Shown here piece by piece: positions 63,637 through 64,000 of a stretch of DNA of 64,000 nucleotides. The number at the start of each line of letters is the position of its first letter. Within the stretch, counting starts at the first letter, position 1. The stretch comes from Ornithodoros turicata (taxonomy: Eukaryota; Arthropoda; Arachnida; Ixodida; Argasidae). The position numbers were made by a program, and so were the translations under genes. The stretch spans positions 108,115,507 through 108,179,506 of the forward strand of contig NC_088203.1 in assembly GCF_037126465.1 (NCBI RefSeq), written 5' to 3'. The notes under the pieces were generated by a model. It had not been told where the DNA came from. It worked only from the letters and a program-made list of their open reading frames with translations, and did not search any database.

Positions 63637-64000
63637 CAGGGTGTCCCAGCTAAGTGTATACAGATTTCTTAAAAACATATCTATCACTTTTTCCGAGATG
63701 AAATCAGTTGCAATATATCATATGCTGAAGGGCACTCCCTAGGAGGGCATTAGCAGACTCCTAAGGCAATTAACTTTCAATAATTAACTTTTTAATTATA
63801 AAAGCTACAAAGTTGTTCCAATGAGAATATCTGATCTCTTCGGTCACCAGATACCAAAGCCGTTTTCAGAACAAAAATCCGTTCGATAGATCATTCGTGA
63901 AAAATTCGTGAAAGAACACTATTTTTTTCTTTATTTTGTTCATTGCGCATCTTCGAAGAAGTGGCTTTCCTTCACCCCCAGTGTGAGAGAGTGAAAGAGC
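63637..64000 (+). mobile_element. MITE, second copy of the 16205 family, cut by window end
   Basis: CAGGGTGTCCCAGCTAAGTG after TA, then the same arm text as at 16205 (GGGCACTCCCTAGGAGGGCA, AAAGCTACAAAGTTGT, TTTTCAGAACAAAAATCCGT). Only the left arm is in the window. Confidence 0.9.

Noticed and set aside
1..64000. Endogenous viral genes, LTR retrotransposons, CRISPR arrays or bacterial genes
   Set aside because: No integrase/protease/RT order of LTR elements, no viral polymerase or nucleoprotein motifs and no regular direct-repeat arrays were seen. All RTs are of non-LTR type.

Overview
This is eukaryotic nuclear DNA from an arthropod, most likely a hard tick. The evidence is split genes with GT-AG introns, an arthropod-type dual oxidase, tRNA-derived SINE pieces, and a dense load of I/R1- and CR1-type LINEs and inverted-repeat MITEs. 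No bacterial, plasmid or phage signature is visible. The genus cannot be fixed from the sequence alone.

Gene layout, left to right. (1) Dual oxidase (Duox), + strand, 10824-27760: 27 exons whose phases all agree, about 1,516 residues. Only the N-terminal exon(s) with the signal peptide are missing. (2) A small uncharacterised membrane-protein ORF, 27844-28287 (+), lies just downstream of the Duox poly(A) signal and has its own AATAAA. (3) CNOT4-like RING/RRM/CCCH ubiquitin ligase, - strand, 37012-38289, a single uninterrupted exon. (4) HACD3-like 3-hydroxyacyl-CoA dehydratase with an N-terminal CS/p23 domain, - strand, 38927-46571: nine exons, complete, 374 residues. (5) The C2-domain exons of a NEDD4-family HECT ligase, + strand, 49440-54246; the gene is partial, and its WW and HECT exons are not seen before the window ends.

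Most of the rest is transposons. 1-9640: two I/R1-clade LINEs head to head, each hit by later insertions. Duox introns 9, 11 and 14 hold hAT, SINE, TA-flanked MITE and LINE copies. 28.6-32.3 kb: LINE fragments and a Harbinger-type MITE carrying a MADF-like coding piece. 33.5-34.5 and 45.1-46.0 kb: two copies of one hAT MITE with perfect 8-bp target duplications. 40.4-42.7 kb: a mariner nested in a LINE inside a HACD3 intron. 48.5-49.2 kb: a Tigger-like deletion derivative. 55.3-56.3 kb: a probable hAT element. 60.4-63.1 kb: nested foldback elements. 63.6 kb to the end: a second copy of the 16.2-kb MITE.

The genes are not an operon and have separate jobs: H2O2 production and barrier crosslinking (Duox), mRNA regulation and ubiquitination (CNOT4), very-long-chain fatty acid elongation in the ER (HACD3), and membrane-protein ubiquitination (NEDD4). 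The most unusual shared property is a bimodal intron size. Many introns are only 48-65 nt, while the others are transposon-filled and up to 5.8 kb. Two of the Duox micro-introns are in frame and free of stops.
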